Source: an uncultured Collinsella sp. (GTDB taxonomy: Bacteria > Actinomycetota > Coriobacteriia > Coriobacteriales > Coriobacteriaceae). Taken from it: a stretch of DNA of 41,605 nt. The stretch's first letter is position 1. Every line of letters starts with the position of its first letter. This document shows, piece after piece, positions 31,335 through 41,553 of this stretch. The stretch lies in contig CAADUO010000064.1 in assembly GCA_900752215.1 (NCBI GenBank), positions 1-41,605 of the forward strand. The letters run 5' to 3'. A program made the position numbers and the translations under genes. Under the pieces are notes generated by a model. It ran no database searches, was not told where the DNA came from, and was given only the letters and a program-made list of their open reading frames with translations.

Positions 31335-32525
31335 ATGGCCTTTACCAAGAAGACCGTCCGCGACATCGATGTCGACGGCAAGCGCGTTCTCGTCCGCGTT
31401 GACTTTAACGTGCCTATCAAGGATGGCGTCGTTGGCGACACCACCCGTATCAAGGCTGCCCTGCCCACCATCAACTATCTCGTTGAGCACAATGCTCGCG
31501 TCATCCTCATGAGCCACCTCGGCCGTCCCGATGGCACCGGCTTCCAGCCCGAGCTGTCCCTCGAGCCCGTCGCCAAGAAGCTCGCCGAGCTCTCTGGTCT
31601 TGACGTTGCCTTTGTTGCCGACACTTACGGCGAGAAGGCTGCCGAGGCTGTCGCTGCCGTCGAGCCGGGCAAGGTTCTCGTTCTCGAGAACGTCCGCTTC
31701 GATAAGCGTGAGAAGAAGAACGATCCCGAGATCGCCAAGAAGCTCGCTTCCTATGGTGACGTCTTCGTTCTCGATGCCTTCGGCACCGCTCACCGCGCCC
31801 AGGGTTCCGTCGTGGGCCCCGCCGCTTACCTGCCTGCCGTCGCCGGCTTCCTGCTCGAGAAGGAGGTCGACACGCTGACCGGCATCTTCGCCGAGCCCGA
31901 GCGCCCCTTCGTCGCCATCGTCGGCGGTTCCAAGGTTTCCTCCAAGATCGGCGTTCTCGATCACCTCATCGACTCCGCTGACACCCTGATCATCGGTGGC
32001 GGCATGGCCTACACCTTCTTCCTGGCTCAGGGCCTGTCCGTCGGTCAGTCCCTCAAGGAAGAGGACTGGGTCGAGCGCGCCGGCGAGATGCTCAAGAAGG
32101 CCGAGGAGAAGGGTGTCAAGATCCTCCTCCCCATCGACAACCGTGTTGCCGATCACTTTGGCGAGGACGCTGTCCCCGAGGTTGTCGCTTCCGACGCTAT
32201 CCCCGACGATCGTGAGGGTATGGACATCGGTCCCAAGACCGAGGAGCTCTATGCCGAGGCCGTCAAGGGCGCCAAGACCGTGTTCTGGAACGGCCCCATG
32301 GGCGTCTTCGAGTTCGACAACTTTGCTCACGGCACCCAGGCTATCGCCGAGGCTGTCGCCGAGGCCGACTGCACCTCGATCATCGGCGGTGGCGACTCTG
32401 TCGCAGCTGTCAACAAGTTCAACCTGGCCGACAAGATGAGCTGGATCTCCACCGGTGGTGGCGCTTCCATGGAGCTCGTCGAGGGTAAGGCCCTGCCCGG
32501 AGTGGAGGCGCTTCTCGATGCCTAA
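31335..32525 (+). CDS. pgk: Phosphoglycerate kinase
   Basis: Glycolytic kinase making ATP and 3-phosphoglycerate from 1,3-bisphosphoglycerate; 396 residues, the family length. Visible motifs are VRVDFNVPIK near the N-terminus, the substrate-binding SHLGRP, ENVRF, the FGTAHRAQGS stretch, VGGSKVSSKI, and the C-terminal nucleotide-binding GGGDSVAAV followed by STGGGASMELVEG. ATG 31335 has AAAGG 11 nt upstream. Its stop overlaps the tpiA start by 8 nt. It is co-transcribed with tpiA and gpmI; a promoter of its own is not obvious after the gap terminator, so read-through probably supplies most mRNA. Confidence 0.98.
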   Translation: MAFTKKTVRDIDVDGKRVLVRVDFNVPIKDGVVGDTTRIKAALPTINYLVEHNARVILMSHLGRPDGTGFQPELSLEPVAKKLAELSGLDVAFVADTYGEKAAEAVAAVEPGKVLVLENVRFDKREKKNDPEIAKKLASYGDVFVLDAFGTAHRAQGSVVGPAAYLPAVAGFLLEKEVDTLTGIFAEPERPFVAIVGGSKVSSKIGVLDHLIDSADTLIIGGGMAYTFFLAQGLSVGQSLKEEDWVERAGEMLKKAEEKGVKILLPIDNRVADHFGEDAVPEVVASDAIPDDREGMDIGPKTEELYAEAVKGAKTVFWNGPMGVFEFDNFAHGTQAIAEAVAEADCTSIIGGGDSVAAVNKFNLADKMSWISTGGGASMELVEGKALPGVEALLDA

Positions 32526-33285
32526 TCGCACCCTTCTTATCGCTGGTAACTGGAAGATGAACAACGACGTCGCCGAGGCTGCCAAGCTCGCCGACGAGCT
32601 GGCTCAGGCTCTGCCCGAGGTTCCGGCTGGCGTCGAGGTGCTCGTCTGCCCTCCGACCATCGACATCACCACGGTTCATGACCGCATTCAGGCTGCCCCC
32701 ATCGCCCTCGGTGCACAGAACGTGTACTGGGAGGCCAAGGGTGCCTTCACCGGTGAGTCCTCTTGCGACATGCTCAAGTCCGCTGGCTGCACCTACTGCA
32801 TCATCGGTCACTCCGAGCGTCGCGACTACTTCCACGAGACCGACGAGGACCAGAACAAGAAGGCTAAGGCTCTCGTTGCCGCCGGCCTTGTTCCCGTCTT
32901 CTGCTGCGGCGAGTCCCTCGAGGTCCGCGAGGCTGGCACCTATGTCGAGCACGTCGTGAACCAGGTCAAGGCTGGCCTTGCTGGTCTTGAGATCACCTGC
33001 CCCAAGCAGGTCGTCGTCGCCTACGAGCCCATCTGGGCCATCGGCACCGGCAAGACCGCTACCGCCGAGGACGCTCAGGAGGTCTGCGGTGCTATCCGTG
33101 AGACCCTCAAGGAGATGTTCGGCGAGGAGCTCGCTAACGGCATCCGCGTGCTGTATGGCGGTTCCGCCAAGCCCGGCAACATCGCCGAGCTCGTCGCCAA
33201 GCCCGACGTTGACGGCGCCCTCGTGGGCGGCGCTTCGCTCAAGGCTGCCGACTTCGCCTCTATGGTCGTCAAGGCAGGCGAGTAG
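32518..33285 (+). CDS. tpiA: Triosephosphate isomerase
   Basis: TIM-barrel enzyme (255 residues) interconverting dihydroxyacetone phosphate and glyceraldehyde-3-P. NWKMN holds the catalytic Lys, His98 is in IIGHSERR, catalytic Glu170 in AYEPIWAIGTGKTA forms loop 6, and YGGSAKPGN plus LVGGASL bind phosphate. ATG 32518 overlaps the pgk stop (ATGCCTAA), with GGAGTGGAGG about 9 nt upstream inside pgk; a longer frame within pgk is rejected. gpmI follows after 5 nt. Confidence 0.98.
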   Translation: MPNRTLLIAGNWKMNNDVAEAAKLADELAQALPEVPAGVEVLVCPPTIDITTVHDRIQAAPIALGAQNVYWEAKGAFTGESSCDMLKSAGCTYCIIGHSERRDYFHETDEDQNKKAKALVAAGLVPVFCCGESLEVREAGTYVEHVVNQVKAGLAGLEITCPKQVVVAYEPIWAIGTGKTATAEDAQEVCGAIRETLKEMFGEELANGIRVLYGGSAKPGNIAELVAKPDVDGALVGGASLKAADFASMVVKAGE

Positions 33286-33290
33286 GACAT

Positions 33291-34844
33291 ATGGCACAAC
33301 GTCATCTTCCTGCACTCCTGATTATCATGGATGGCTGCGGCCTTGCTCCGGCCGATGGCGAGAACGCCGTCGCCGCTGCCAAGACGCCCTTCCTTGATGG
33401 CCTGTACGAGAAGTACCCCCACACCACGCTCGGTGCTTCGGGCGAGGACGTGGGCCTTCCCGACGGCCAGATGGGTAACTCCGAGGTGGGTCACCTCAAC
33501 ATCGGTGCCGGCCGCATCGTGTTCCAGGAGCTTTCGCGCATCAACAATGCCATCAAGGACGGCTCCATCGCCAAGAACGAGGTTTTCGTCAAGGCTATGG
33601 ACGATGTCAAGGCTGACGGTAAGACTCTCCACCTCATGGGCCTTATGAGCCCTGGCGGTGTTCATTCTCACATGAACCACGTCGAGGCTCTGGTCAAGAT
33701 GGCTGCCGAGCACGGTGTCAAGACCGTTCGCGTCCACGCCTTCATGGATGGTCGCGACGTTGACCCGCAGTCCGGTGCCGGTTACATGAGTGAGTTCTGC
33801 GCCTTCCTGGCTAAGATCTCCGAGGAGACCGGTTGCGACGCTCGCGTTGCCACCGTCTCGGGCCGTTATTGGGCCATGGACCGCGATAATCGTTGGGAGC
33901 GCATCCAGCGCGCCTACGACGTCATGGTCAACGCATCCGATGCCGATACCGACCCTGTTGCCGGTATCAAGGCCTACTACGAGAAGGATCCGCGCGGCGA
34001 CGAGTTCGTCGAGCCCTTCGCTGCCCACAACGAGGGCATCCACGAGGGCGACGCGGCCATCTTCTTCAACTTCCGTCCCGACCGCGCTCGTCAGATGACT
34101 CGCGTGTTCACGGATAAGGAGTTCGACGGCTTTGAGCGCGAGCAGATCAAGCTTTCGCACTTTGTGACGATGACCGAGTACGACCCGACGTTTGACGTCG
34201 AGGTCGCCTTCCCCAAGACGTTCCCCGAGAACGTTCTGGCCGACGTTATCGCCGCCAATGGCCTGAAGCAGCTGCATACCGCCGAGACCGAGAAGTACGC
34301 CCACGTGACGTTCTTCCTCAACGGCGGCATCGAGGAGCCCAAGGAGGGCGAGGAGCGCGTGCTCGTCGCTTCCCCCAAGGTCGCTACCTACGATCTGCAG
34401 CCCGAGATGAGCGCTCCCGAGGTTACCGAGAAGCTCGTCGCCGCCATCAACGAGGAACGCGCTGATTTCTACATCGTGAACTTCGCGAACTGCGACATGG
34501 TTGGTCACACCGGTGTCTTCGACGCCGCCGTTAAGGCCGTCGAGGCTGTTGACGATGCCCTGTCCAAGGTTGTCCCGGCGATTCTCGCTAAGGGCGGCTT
34601 TGCGCTGATTACCGCCGACCACGGCAACGCCGATCACATGTTTGACGTTGCTTCCGACGGTTCCAAGCATCCGTTCACGGCTCACACCACCAACCGCGTG
34701 CCGTTCATCATCGTTGATGAGAAGGCACAGCTCACCGGTATCGAGGACGGCCGTCTTTCTGATATCGCTCCGACCATGCTCACCATGGCTGGTATTGAGC
34801 CTTCCGCCGAGATGACGGGCCGCGTGCTCGCTACCGAGGCCTAA
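33291..34844 (+). CDS. gpmI: Phosphoglycerate mutase, 2,3-bisphosphoglycerate-independent
   Basis: Manganese-dependent enzyme converting 3- to 2-phosphoglycerate; 517 residues as usual for iPGM of the alkaline phosphatase superfamily. The N-terminal IIMDGCGLAP carries the first metal Asp, the phosphorylated Ser64 is in GNSEVGHLNIGAGR, and metal ligands are seen in NCDMVGHTG and TADHGNADHM. ATG 33291 lies 5 nt after the tpiA stop, with a weak TAGGA site. A strong terminator ends the glycolytic block. Enolase is not in the window. Confidence 0.97.
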   Translation: MAQRHLPALLIIMDGCGLAPADGENAVAAAKTPFLDGLYEKYPHTTLGASGEDVGLPDGQMGNSEVGHLNIGAGRIVFQELSRINNAIKDGSIAKNEVFVKAMDDVKADGKTLHLMGLMSPGGVHSHMNHVEALVKMAAEHGVKTVRVHAFMDGRDVDPQSGAGYMSEFCAFLAKISEETGCDARVATVSGRYWAMDRDNRWERIQRAYDVMVNASDADTDPVAGIKAYYEKDPRGDEFVEPFAAHNEGIHEGDAAIFFNFRPDRARQMTRVFTDKEFDGFEREQIKLSHFVTMTEYDPTFDVEVAFPKTFPENVLADVIAANGLKQLHTAETEKYAHVTFFLNGGIEEPKEGEERVLVASPKVATYDLQPEMSAPEVTEKLVAAINEERADFYIVNFANCDMVGHTGVFDAAVKAVEAVDDALSKVVPAILAKGGFALITADHGNADHMFDVASDGSKHPFTAHTTNRVPFIIVDEKAQLTGIEDGRLSDIAPTMLTMAGIEPSAEMTGRVLATEA

Positions 34845-34871
34845 TAGAAAACAAATACCGTTTTCTAGCAA

Positions 34872-34905
34872 GGGGGGTTGTCCACAACCGGACAACCCCC
34901 TTTTT
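34872..34905 (+). terminator. Terminator of the pgk-tpiA-gpmI block
   Basis: GGGGGTTGTCC (34873-34883) pairs perfectly with GGACAACCCCC (34890-34900), has a 6-nt loop and is followed by T5. Confidence 0.93.
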
Positions 34906-34964
34906 GGTATTTCTGCCATTTCCACCCCGTCCTTGAGTGGCAGGTAGGGGAGAGCGGGGGATTG

Positions 34965-34973
34965 TGGTACAGT
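34965..34973 (+). promoter_or_regulatory. Candidate extended -10 promoter of secG
   Basis: TGGTACAGT fits an extended -10 (TGN followed by a TATAAT-like hexamer) about 37 nt before secG and after the gpmI terminator. No good -35 is seen, as is common for extended -10 promoters. Confidence 0.4.
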
Positions 34974-35009
34974 ACTGGAGTTTGAACTGTTCTATTAAGG
35001 AGCTTATCT

Positions 35010-35264
35010 ATGGGTCCGTTCCAGATTCTTCTGTTTGTCGTTTGGGCTGTTTCTGCCGTGGCGCTGACGATTCTCGTCCTGATGCATTCCGGTAAGGGTA
35101 CCGGCGTTTCGGATATGATTGCCAGCTCGCTGTATAACTCCAGCTCTGCCACGGGCGTTATGGAGCAGAACCTTGACCGCCTGACCGTCATCATGGCTGT
35201 CGTGTTTGCCGTGTGCGTCGTGCTGTGCATGTTCTTCTTCCCGCAGGGCATCGTGGGCTACTAA
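35010..35264 (+). CDS. secG: Protein translocase subunit SecG
   Basis: Small accessory membrane subunit of the SecYEG translocon (84 residues). Two hydrophobic helices (about residues 3-24 and 57-78) flank the conserved cytoplasmic loop with HSGKGTGVSDM, a good match to the SecG family signature. ATG 35010 has AAGGAG 7 nt upstream. The position after the gap-pgk-tpiA block is the classic actinobacterial and Gram-positive location. A terminator follows the stop. Confidence 0.93.
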   Translation: MGPFQILLFVVWAVSAVALTILVLMHSGKGTGVSDMIASSLYNSSSATGVMEQNLDRLTVIMAVVFAVCVVLCMFFFPQGIVGY

Positions 35265-35286
35265 TCACGAGCCGCATAAATACTTG

Positions 35287-35317
35287 AAAAGGGTCCCGCA
35301 AGTGCGGGACCCTTTTT
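35287..35317 (+). terminator. Terminator of secG
   Basis: AAAGGGTCCCGC and GCGGGACCCTTT form a 12-bp stem around AAGT, followed by further T residues and a T-rich stretch. Confidence 0.93.
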
Positions 35318-35327
35318 GTTTACATAT

Positions 35328-35358
35328 TTGTAACAGAGTCAAAATATCCTCATATACT
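35328..35358 (+). promoter_or_regulatory. Candidate promoter of the opp operon
   Basis: TTGTAA (35328-35333) with CATATA (35351-35356, 17-bp spacer) or TATACT (35353-35358, 19-bp spacer) lies just after the secG terminator, about 200 nt before oppA. It implies a long untranslated leader. Confidence 0.45.
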
Positions 35359-35427
35359 TCGCCCAACTAAAGAAAATCTCGACCGTTAACCGGAATTAGC
35401 CCCAAATCGTGCATAAAATGCGCTACT

Positions 35428-35523
35428 GTATTGCAATACGTTGGTCCGCTTTGTATAACCAGCCAAAACGGCGGACCGCGTTTGAATGGTTCGATTGGGC
35501 TGTCTTGACGTTGCCCGACCGAA
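35428..35523 (+). other. Structured leader region of oppA
   Basis: The 291-nt gap 35265-35555 holds no gene. After the promoter come the perfect palindrome GTATTGCAATAC (35428-35439), a hairpin of GGTCCGC (35443-35449) with GCGGACC (35471-35477), and a hairpin of TTCGATTGGGC (35490-35500) with GCCCGACCGAA (35513-35523, one mismatch and one wobble). Function unknown: a regulator site, a leader RNA or both. Confidence 0.4.
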
Positions 35524-35555
35524 CTTACTTTGTCCTATCTCATAAGGAGGATGGC

Positions 35556-37232
35556 ATGGCTGATTCTATGTTCCACCAGCCCGTTATGGGTCGTCGCGCC
35601 TTTGTCGGCGGTACCCTTGCTGCGAGCTCCATGGCTTTTCTTGCCGCATGCGGCAAGAAGGGCGGCGACGCTTCCGGTTCTGAGTCCGGTTCGACGCTGA
35701 ACTTCTACATCAACAACCCGGTCTGCATCGACCCCTATAACGTCCAGGAGGACCAGGGCACTCAGGTCGAGTACCAGCTCTTTGATGCTCTGACCTCTTA
35801 TGACGCCGAGAAGGGCGAGATCGTTCCGCTGGCTTGCGAGTCCTTTGAGGCCAACGACGACGCCACCGAGTTCACCTTCAAGATCAAGAAGGCCAAGTTC
35901 CACAACGGTGACGACGTTACCTCCAAGTCCTTCAAGCTCGGTTGGGAGCGTCTGGTCAACACCAAGTCGGCCATCGCTACCGAGTACGGCCCTTCCGAGG
36001 TCTCCTATCACCTTTCTATGGTCGAGGGCTATGACGACCTGCTTGCCGGTAACGCTACCGAGCTCAGCGGTGTTACTTGCCCCGACGATGAGACCCTCGT
36101 CGTCAAGCTGTCTTCCGCTTACGCCGACTTCCCCTTCGTCGCCTCTCACCCGGCTCTGGCCCCGGTTCCCGAGTGCGCCGAGTCCGATGTCAAGAGCTTC
36201 TATCTTGCACCGGTCGGTAACGGCCCGTTCATGATGGACGGCAAGTGGGAGGATGGTCAGGAGATCAACCTCAAGAAGTTCGACGATTACTATGGCGACA
36301 AGGCCAAGATCGATGGCATCCACTTCCAGGTCATCAAGGACATGGAGACTGCTTACAAGGAGTTCCAGGCCGGTAACCTCGATGTCTGCGACGTTCCCGT
36401 TGCTCAGATCGATGCCGCCAAGAAGGATCGCGGCGTGTCCAAGGACGGCTACACCATGGGTGACGGCGAGCGCATGCTGCTCGGCGCCGAGCCTTCCACG
36501 TACTATCTGACCTGCAACACCACGGCCGAGCCGTTCAACAACGCCGACCTGCGTAGGGGCATCTCCCTGGCCATCAACCGTGAGGCCATCTGCAAGACCA
36601 TCTTCAAGGGTACCCGTACCCCTGCCGACGGCATTGTTCCTCCGGGCATCGATGGCTACAAGGAGGGCGCATGGGAGTTCTGCGCCTACGATGTCGACAA
36701 GGCTAACGAGTACCTCGACAAGGTTGCTCCCGCTGGCGCTAACGGGGATCGTGGCATTAGCGTGACCCTTTCCTACAACCAGGACGGCGGTCACAAGGAG
36801 ATCATGGAGTCCATCATCGGCGACCTCGCCAAGGTTGGCGTTACCGCTGTCTCCGATACCCCCGAGTGGTCTGCCCTGCTCGAGCAGTATCAGAACTTTA
36901 ACTATCAGTTCGGTCGTCTGGGTTGGATTGCCGACTACCCGATCATGGACAACTTCCTGTATCCGCTGTTCCACTCCGACTCCCTCGGTGGCGACAACCG
37001 CTCTGGTTACAGCAACCCCGAGTTCGACGCCAAGGTCGACGAGGCTCGTACTATTGTTGACGACGAGGAGCGCGTCGCTAAGATGCAGGAGGCCGATGCA
37101 ATGGTCGCTGCCGACTGCCCGGTCATCCCGGTGATGTTCTACACGCACACCATCGTCGGCTCCGATCGCATCAAGCACCTCTATGTCGATCCGCAGAAGC
37201 ATGCCGAGCTGGGTACCGCTGAGCTCGCCTAA
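35556..37232 (+). CDS. oppA: Oligopeptide ABC transporter substrate-binding lipoprotein
   Basis: Extracytoplasmic binding protein of solute-binding family 5 (558 residues). The N-terminus has a twin-arginine-like pair (MGRRAFVGG), a hydrophobic stretch and the lipobox LAAC, so it should be exported and lipid-anchored. ATG 35556 is chosen for AAGGAGG 5 nt upstream; a longer frame from 35409 crosses the structured leader. The mature protein begins with GKKGGDASGSESGST, a short flexible linker. Downstream genes encode a complete Opp system, so peptides are the likely ligand. Sequence similarity to the sialic acid binding protein upstream is limited to the fold. A hairpin separates it from oppB, as in the other transporter operon. 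Confidence 0.9.
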   Translation: MADSMFHQPVMGRRAFVGGTLAASSMAFLAACGKKGGDASGSESGSTLNFYINNPVCIDPYNVQEDQGTQVEYQLFDALTSYDAEKGEIVPLACESFEANDDATEFTFKIKKAKFHNGDDVTSKSFKLGWERLVNTKSAIATEYGPSEVSYHLSMVEGYDDLLAGNATELSGVTCPDDETLVVKLSSAYADFPFVASHPALAPVPECAESDVKSFYLAPVGNGPFMMDGKWEDGQEINLKKFDDYYGDKAKIDGIHFQVIKDMETAYKEFQAGNLDVCDVPVAQIDAAKKDRGVSKDGYTMGDGERMLLGAEPSTYYLTCNTTAEPFNNADLRRGISLAINREAICKTIFKGTRTPADGIVPPGIDGYKEGAWEFCAYDVDKANEYLDKVAPAGANGDRGISVTLSYNQDGGHKEIMESIIGDLAKVGVTAVSDTPEWSALLEQYQNFNYQFGRLGWIADYPIMDNFLYPLFHSDSLGGDNRSGYSNPEFDAKVDEARTIVDDEERVAKMQEADAMVAADCPVIPVMFYTHTIVGSDRIKHLYVDPQKHAELGTAELA

Positions 37233-37328
37233 GAGTTTGCAGCTTCCGTGAGGGTCAAGTATTTACGTAGACCTCATGGGAAACATACAGTTCTCCCTAA
37301 CCTGGGGTAAACTGGCTGATGGTAATTT

Positions 37329-37358
37329 TGGGATGCCGGTCTGGCGATCGGCATCCCA
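37329..37358 (+). terminator. Intercistronic hairpin between oppA and oppB
   Basis: TGGGATGCCG (37329-37338) pairs perfectly with CGGCATCCCA (37349-37358) around a 10-nt loop, followed by TTTAGG. Probably a partial terminator that keeps oppA mRNA in excess. Confidence 0.65.
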
Positions 37359-37388
37359 TTTAGGTTAATCCCTAGATAGGGGAGTGGT

Positions 37389-38426
37389 ATGGGTAAGTAC
37401 ATCGTTAAACGTGTGCTTCAGTTCATCCCGGTGTTTTTGGGCGTTACGCTGATTCTGTTCGCCCTCCAGAATATCGTGCCGGGAGATCCGATCAAGCTGA
37501 TCGGTGGAGACAAGGCTCTGTCCCCCGAGGTGGAGCTTCAGCTTCGCGTCCGCTATCACCTGGTCCAGTCGGACGAGGACGGCAACGCGATCCTTGACGA
37601 GAACGGCGATCCCGTTCAAACGTCGCTCGTGGACCGTTACTTGTATTACATGAACGGCCTGCTTCATGGCGATCTGGGCAATTCGTATCAGCGCAAGCTG
37701 CCGGTTACGGATATCTTTGCCCAGAAGTATCCGTATACGATCAAACTTGCCGCGTGCGCCATCGTGCTCGAGGCAATCATGGGTATCGGTGCGGGTATCA
37801 TTTCGGCGGTAAAGCGTTATTCCTTCTGGGATATTTTGGTAACGCTCACCACGTCGATCCTCGTTGCGGTCCCGGCCTTCTGGCTCGGTATGTTGCTGCA
37901 GCTGTTCTTTGGCGTCATCCTCAAGGACGCCACGGGCGGTGCAATCTCCATGCCGATCTCGGGTGCCGGCGGTTCCAGCTCTCAGTATCAGGATTGGATG
38001 CACTATGTGCTTCCGACCATTACGCTGGCTTCGGTTTCGACCGCTTACGCCGCCCGCATTATGCGCTCGCAGCTGCTTGACGTCATGAACCAGGATTACA
38101 TCCGTACGGCAAAGGCCAAGGGTCTCTCCAATCGCGCGATCATCGTCAAGCATGCGCTTAAGAATGCACTCATCCCCGTCGTTACCTATATTGGTGTCGA
38201 CTTTGGGGGCATGCTTTCGGGCGCCATCCTGACCGAGACGGTCTTTAACTGGCCCGGTATCGGCTATGAGGTCTATCGCGCCATTAGCATGCGTGACTGG
38301 CCCATCGTTATGGGCGGCGTTACGCTCATCGTTGTCGTCGTCATGGTGATCAACCTGCTCGTCGACATTAGCTATGCATTCCTCGACCCGCGCATCCGCC
38401 TTGGCGGTCCGTCGGATAAGGCCTAA
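37389..38426 (+). CDS. oppB: Oligopeptide ABC transporter permease OppB
   Basis: Membrane permease of 345 residues (BPD_transp_1 family). The N-terminus VKRVLQFIPVFLGVTLILFAL is the first transmembrane helix, followed by a large extracytoplasmic loop (about residues 30-110, with NIVPGDPIKLI and HGDLGNSY). The coupling loop is NQDYIRTAKAKGLSNRAIIV with HALKNALIPV next to it, and the last helix precedes SYAFLDPRIRLGG. ATG 37389 has AGGGGAG about 4 nt upstream. oppC follows after 14 nt. Confidence 0.94.
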   Translation: MGKYIVKRVLQFIPVFLGVTLILFALQNIVPGDPIKLIGGDKALSPEVELQLRVRYHLVQSDEDGNAILDENGDPVQTSLVDRYLYYMNGLLHGDLGNSYQRKLPVTDIFAQKYPYTIKLAACAIVLEAIMGIGAGIISAVKRYSFWDILVTLTTSILVAVPAFWLGMLLQLFFGVILKDATGGAISMPISGAGGSSSQYQDWMHYVLPTITLASVSTAYAARIMRSQLLDVMNQDYIRTAKAKGLSNRAIIVKHALKNALIPVVTYIGVDFGGMLSGAILTETVFNWPGIGYEVYRAISMRDWPIVMGGVTLIVVVVMVINLLVDISYAFLDPRIRLGGPSDKA

Positions 38427-38440
38427 GGGAGGTACGTCTC

Positions 38441-39376
38441 ATGCAGGAAACTGATTCTCAGTCTCAGGAGCAGGCTACCGCCACCAAGGCCGCATCTGCT
38501 CCCGCGAAGTCCCGCACGCTGTGGGGCGACGCTTTTAAGCGTCTTCGTAAGAACAAACTCGCCGTTATCGGTGTCTGTTGGATCATCATCGTCGTTGTGG
38601 TTGCCCTGACCGCAGATCTGTGGGCTAAGCCCTGGCTCGGTTCTCCGACGGCTTCCGACTCGACCACCATGGCCGAGACGTCGCTGCTGGCTCCGTGTGC
38701 AGAGCACCCGTTTGGCACCGACGCCCTTGGTCGTGACATTCTCGTCCGCGTTATCTACGGTGCGCGCGTTTCGCTGTCTGTCGGAATTATGGCCACCGCG
38801 ATTTCCACGCTGATCGGTCTGGTCATGGGTGCTCTGGCCGGTTTCTACGGCGGCATCTGGGATACGATCATCATGCGCTGTGCGGACATCTTCCTGGCGT
38901 TCCCGTACGTGCTGTTCGTTGTCGCCATGATCGCCGTTATCGGCCGCGGTCTTCAGAACGTCTTTATCGCCATCGGTATTCTCGGCTGGCCTTCGATTGC
39001 GCGCGTCTTCCGCTCTGCGATCTTGACCGTCAAGGAAAACGACTATGTTGATGCTGCGCGCGCGATGGGTGCATCTGATGCTCGTATCGTCGTGCGTCAC
39101 ATCTTCCCGAACTCCGTCGCCTCCATCGTGGTCTACGCAACCATGAACATTGGTGGCGCCATCCTGACCGAGTCTGCTCTGTCCTTCCTCGGCATGGGCG
39201 TTATTCCGCCTACGCCTTCGTGGGGCTCCATGATTCAGGACGGTCAGCAGTATCTGCTGACTGCTCCCTGGATGATGATCATGCCCGGTCTGGCAATTCT
39301 CTCGACGGTGCTCGCCTTCACCCTGCTGGGTGACGGTTTGCGCGACGCCCTCGACGTCAAGATGAAGGACGCATAA
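38441..39376 (+). CDS. oppC: Oligopeptide ABC transporter permease OppC
   Basis: Membrane permease of 311 residues that pairs with OppB. An N-terminal cytoplasmic tail rich in Gln/Ala (about 25 residues) precedes the first helix (LAVIGVCWIIIVVVVALTA). The typical block FGTDALGRDILVRVIYGARV and the coupling loop ENDYVDAARAMGASDARIVV with RHIFPNSVASI identify the DppC/OppC family. ATG 38441 has AAGGGAGG 8 nt upstream. oppD begins 2 nt after the stop. Confidence 0.94.
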   Translation: MQETDSQSQEQATATKAASAPAKSRTLWGDAFKRLRKNKLAVIGVCWIIIVVVVALTADLWAKPWLGSPTASDSTTMAETSLLAPCAEHPFGTDALGRDILVRVIYGARVSLSVGIMATAISTLIGLVMGALAGFYGGIWDTIIMRCADIFLAFPYVLFVVAMIAVIGRGLQNVFIAIGILGWPSIARVFRSAILTVKENDYVDAARAMGASDARIVVRHIFPNSVASIVVYATMNIGGAILTESALSFLGMGVIPPTPSWGSMIQDGQQYLLTAPWMMIMPGLAILSTVLAFTLLGDGLRDALDVKMKDA

Positions 39377-39378
39377 GG

Positions 39379-40469
39379 ATGAAGAAGAACAAGAACTATG
39401 TGGACCTGAAGGACCAGCCGGTTCCCGAGGGCCAGCATCTGCTCGAGGTCGATGACCTTAAGATGTATTTCCATACCGAGGACGGCGTCGTTCGCGCTGT
39501 CGACGGTGTGTCCTACACGCTCGATCGCGGCGAGACCCTGGGTGTCGTCGGTGAGTCCGGCTCCGGTAAGTCCGTGACCGCCATGACCATCATGGGCCTC
39601 ATCTCGATGCCTCCGGGAAAGATTGAGGGCGGCGACGTTCGCTATCGCGGTCGTTCTATCCTCGAAATGACCGAGGAAGAGATGCAGCACATTCGCGGTA
39701 ACGATATCGCGATGATCTTCCAGGATCCTATGACCTCCTTGAACCCGGTCTATAAGATCGGCAAGCAGGTGGGCGAGGGCCTTCGTCTGCACCGTGGCTA
39801 CTCCAAGCAGGAGGCACTCAAGCGCGCTACCGAGCTTTTGGACCTCGTGGGTATCCCCGAGCCCGAGAAGCGCGTCAATGAGTATCCGCACCAGTTCTCG
39901 GGCGGTATGCGTCAGCGTGTCATGATTGCTATGGCTCTTGCCTGCGATCCCGATATTCTGATTGCCGACGAGCCCACGACGGCTCTGGACGTTACCATTC
40001 AGGCTCAGATTATCGAGCTCATGCAGGAAATGCAGGAGAAGAACGGCAACGCCATCATCATGATTACCCATGACCTGGGCGTCGTCGCCGACATGGCCGA
40101 CAAGATCATGGTTATGTACGCCGGCCGTCCCGTCGAGTTCGGTACTGCTGAGGAAATCTTCTACGAGAGCCGCCACCCCTACACCTGGGGCCTTATCCGC
40201 TCCATCCCGGAGCAGGCCATCGAAGAGAAGAAGCCGCTTACGCCGATTCACGGCAACCCGCCTTCGCTCATGAACCTGCCCGAGGGCTGCGTGTTCTCGC
40301 CTCGTTGTCCCTATGCGACCGATAAGTGCCGCAAGCAGCGCCCCGAGCGCGTTGTCACCGAGTCTGGTCATTACTCTGCGTGCCACTACTCCGGTGACCC
40401 CGAGTTCCTCAAGAACGCTCCTGAGACGTCCCGTACGCGTAAGGATTCCAAGAAGGGAGGCGAGGCGTA

Positions 40470-40470
<1 letters not shown>
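39379..40470 (+). CDS. oppD: Oligopeptide ABC transporter ATPase OppD
   Basis: Cytoplasmic ATPase of 363 residues. Walker A is GESGSGKSV, Q-loop FQDPMTSLNPV, signature FSGGMRQRV, Walker B ILIADEPTTALD and H-loop ITHDLGVV. The C-terminal OppD/F extension carries four Cys (EGCVFSPRCPYATDKC and a later SACHY), the arrangement reported to hold a [4Fe-4S] cluster in mycobacterial Dpp/Opp ATPases. ATG 39379 lies 2 nt after the oppC stop. It overlaps oppF by one base (TAATG). Confidence 0.95.
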
Positions 40471-41498
<1,028 letters not shown>

Positions 41499-41553
41499 TC
41501 GGTTGTTTGTCCGGGCCCGCCCTGGTGTTACTTTTCAGAACGTCCTCGGACAT

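Noticed and set aside
35409..35555. Longer N-terminal version of OppA
   Set aside because: The extension would destroy the signal peptide position and spans the palindrome and hairpins of the leader; ATG 35556 has AAGGAGG.
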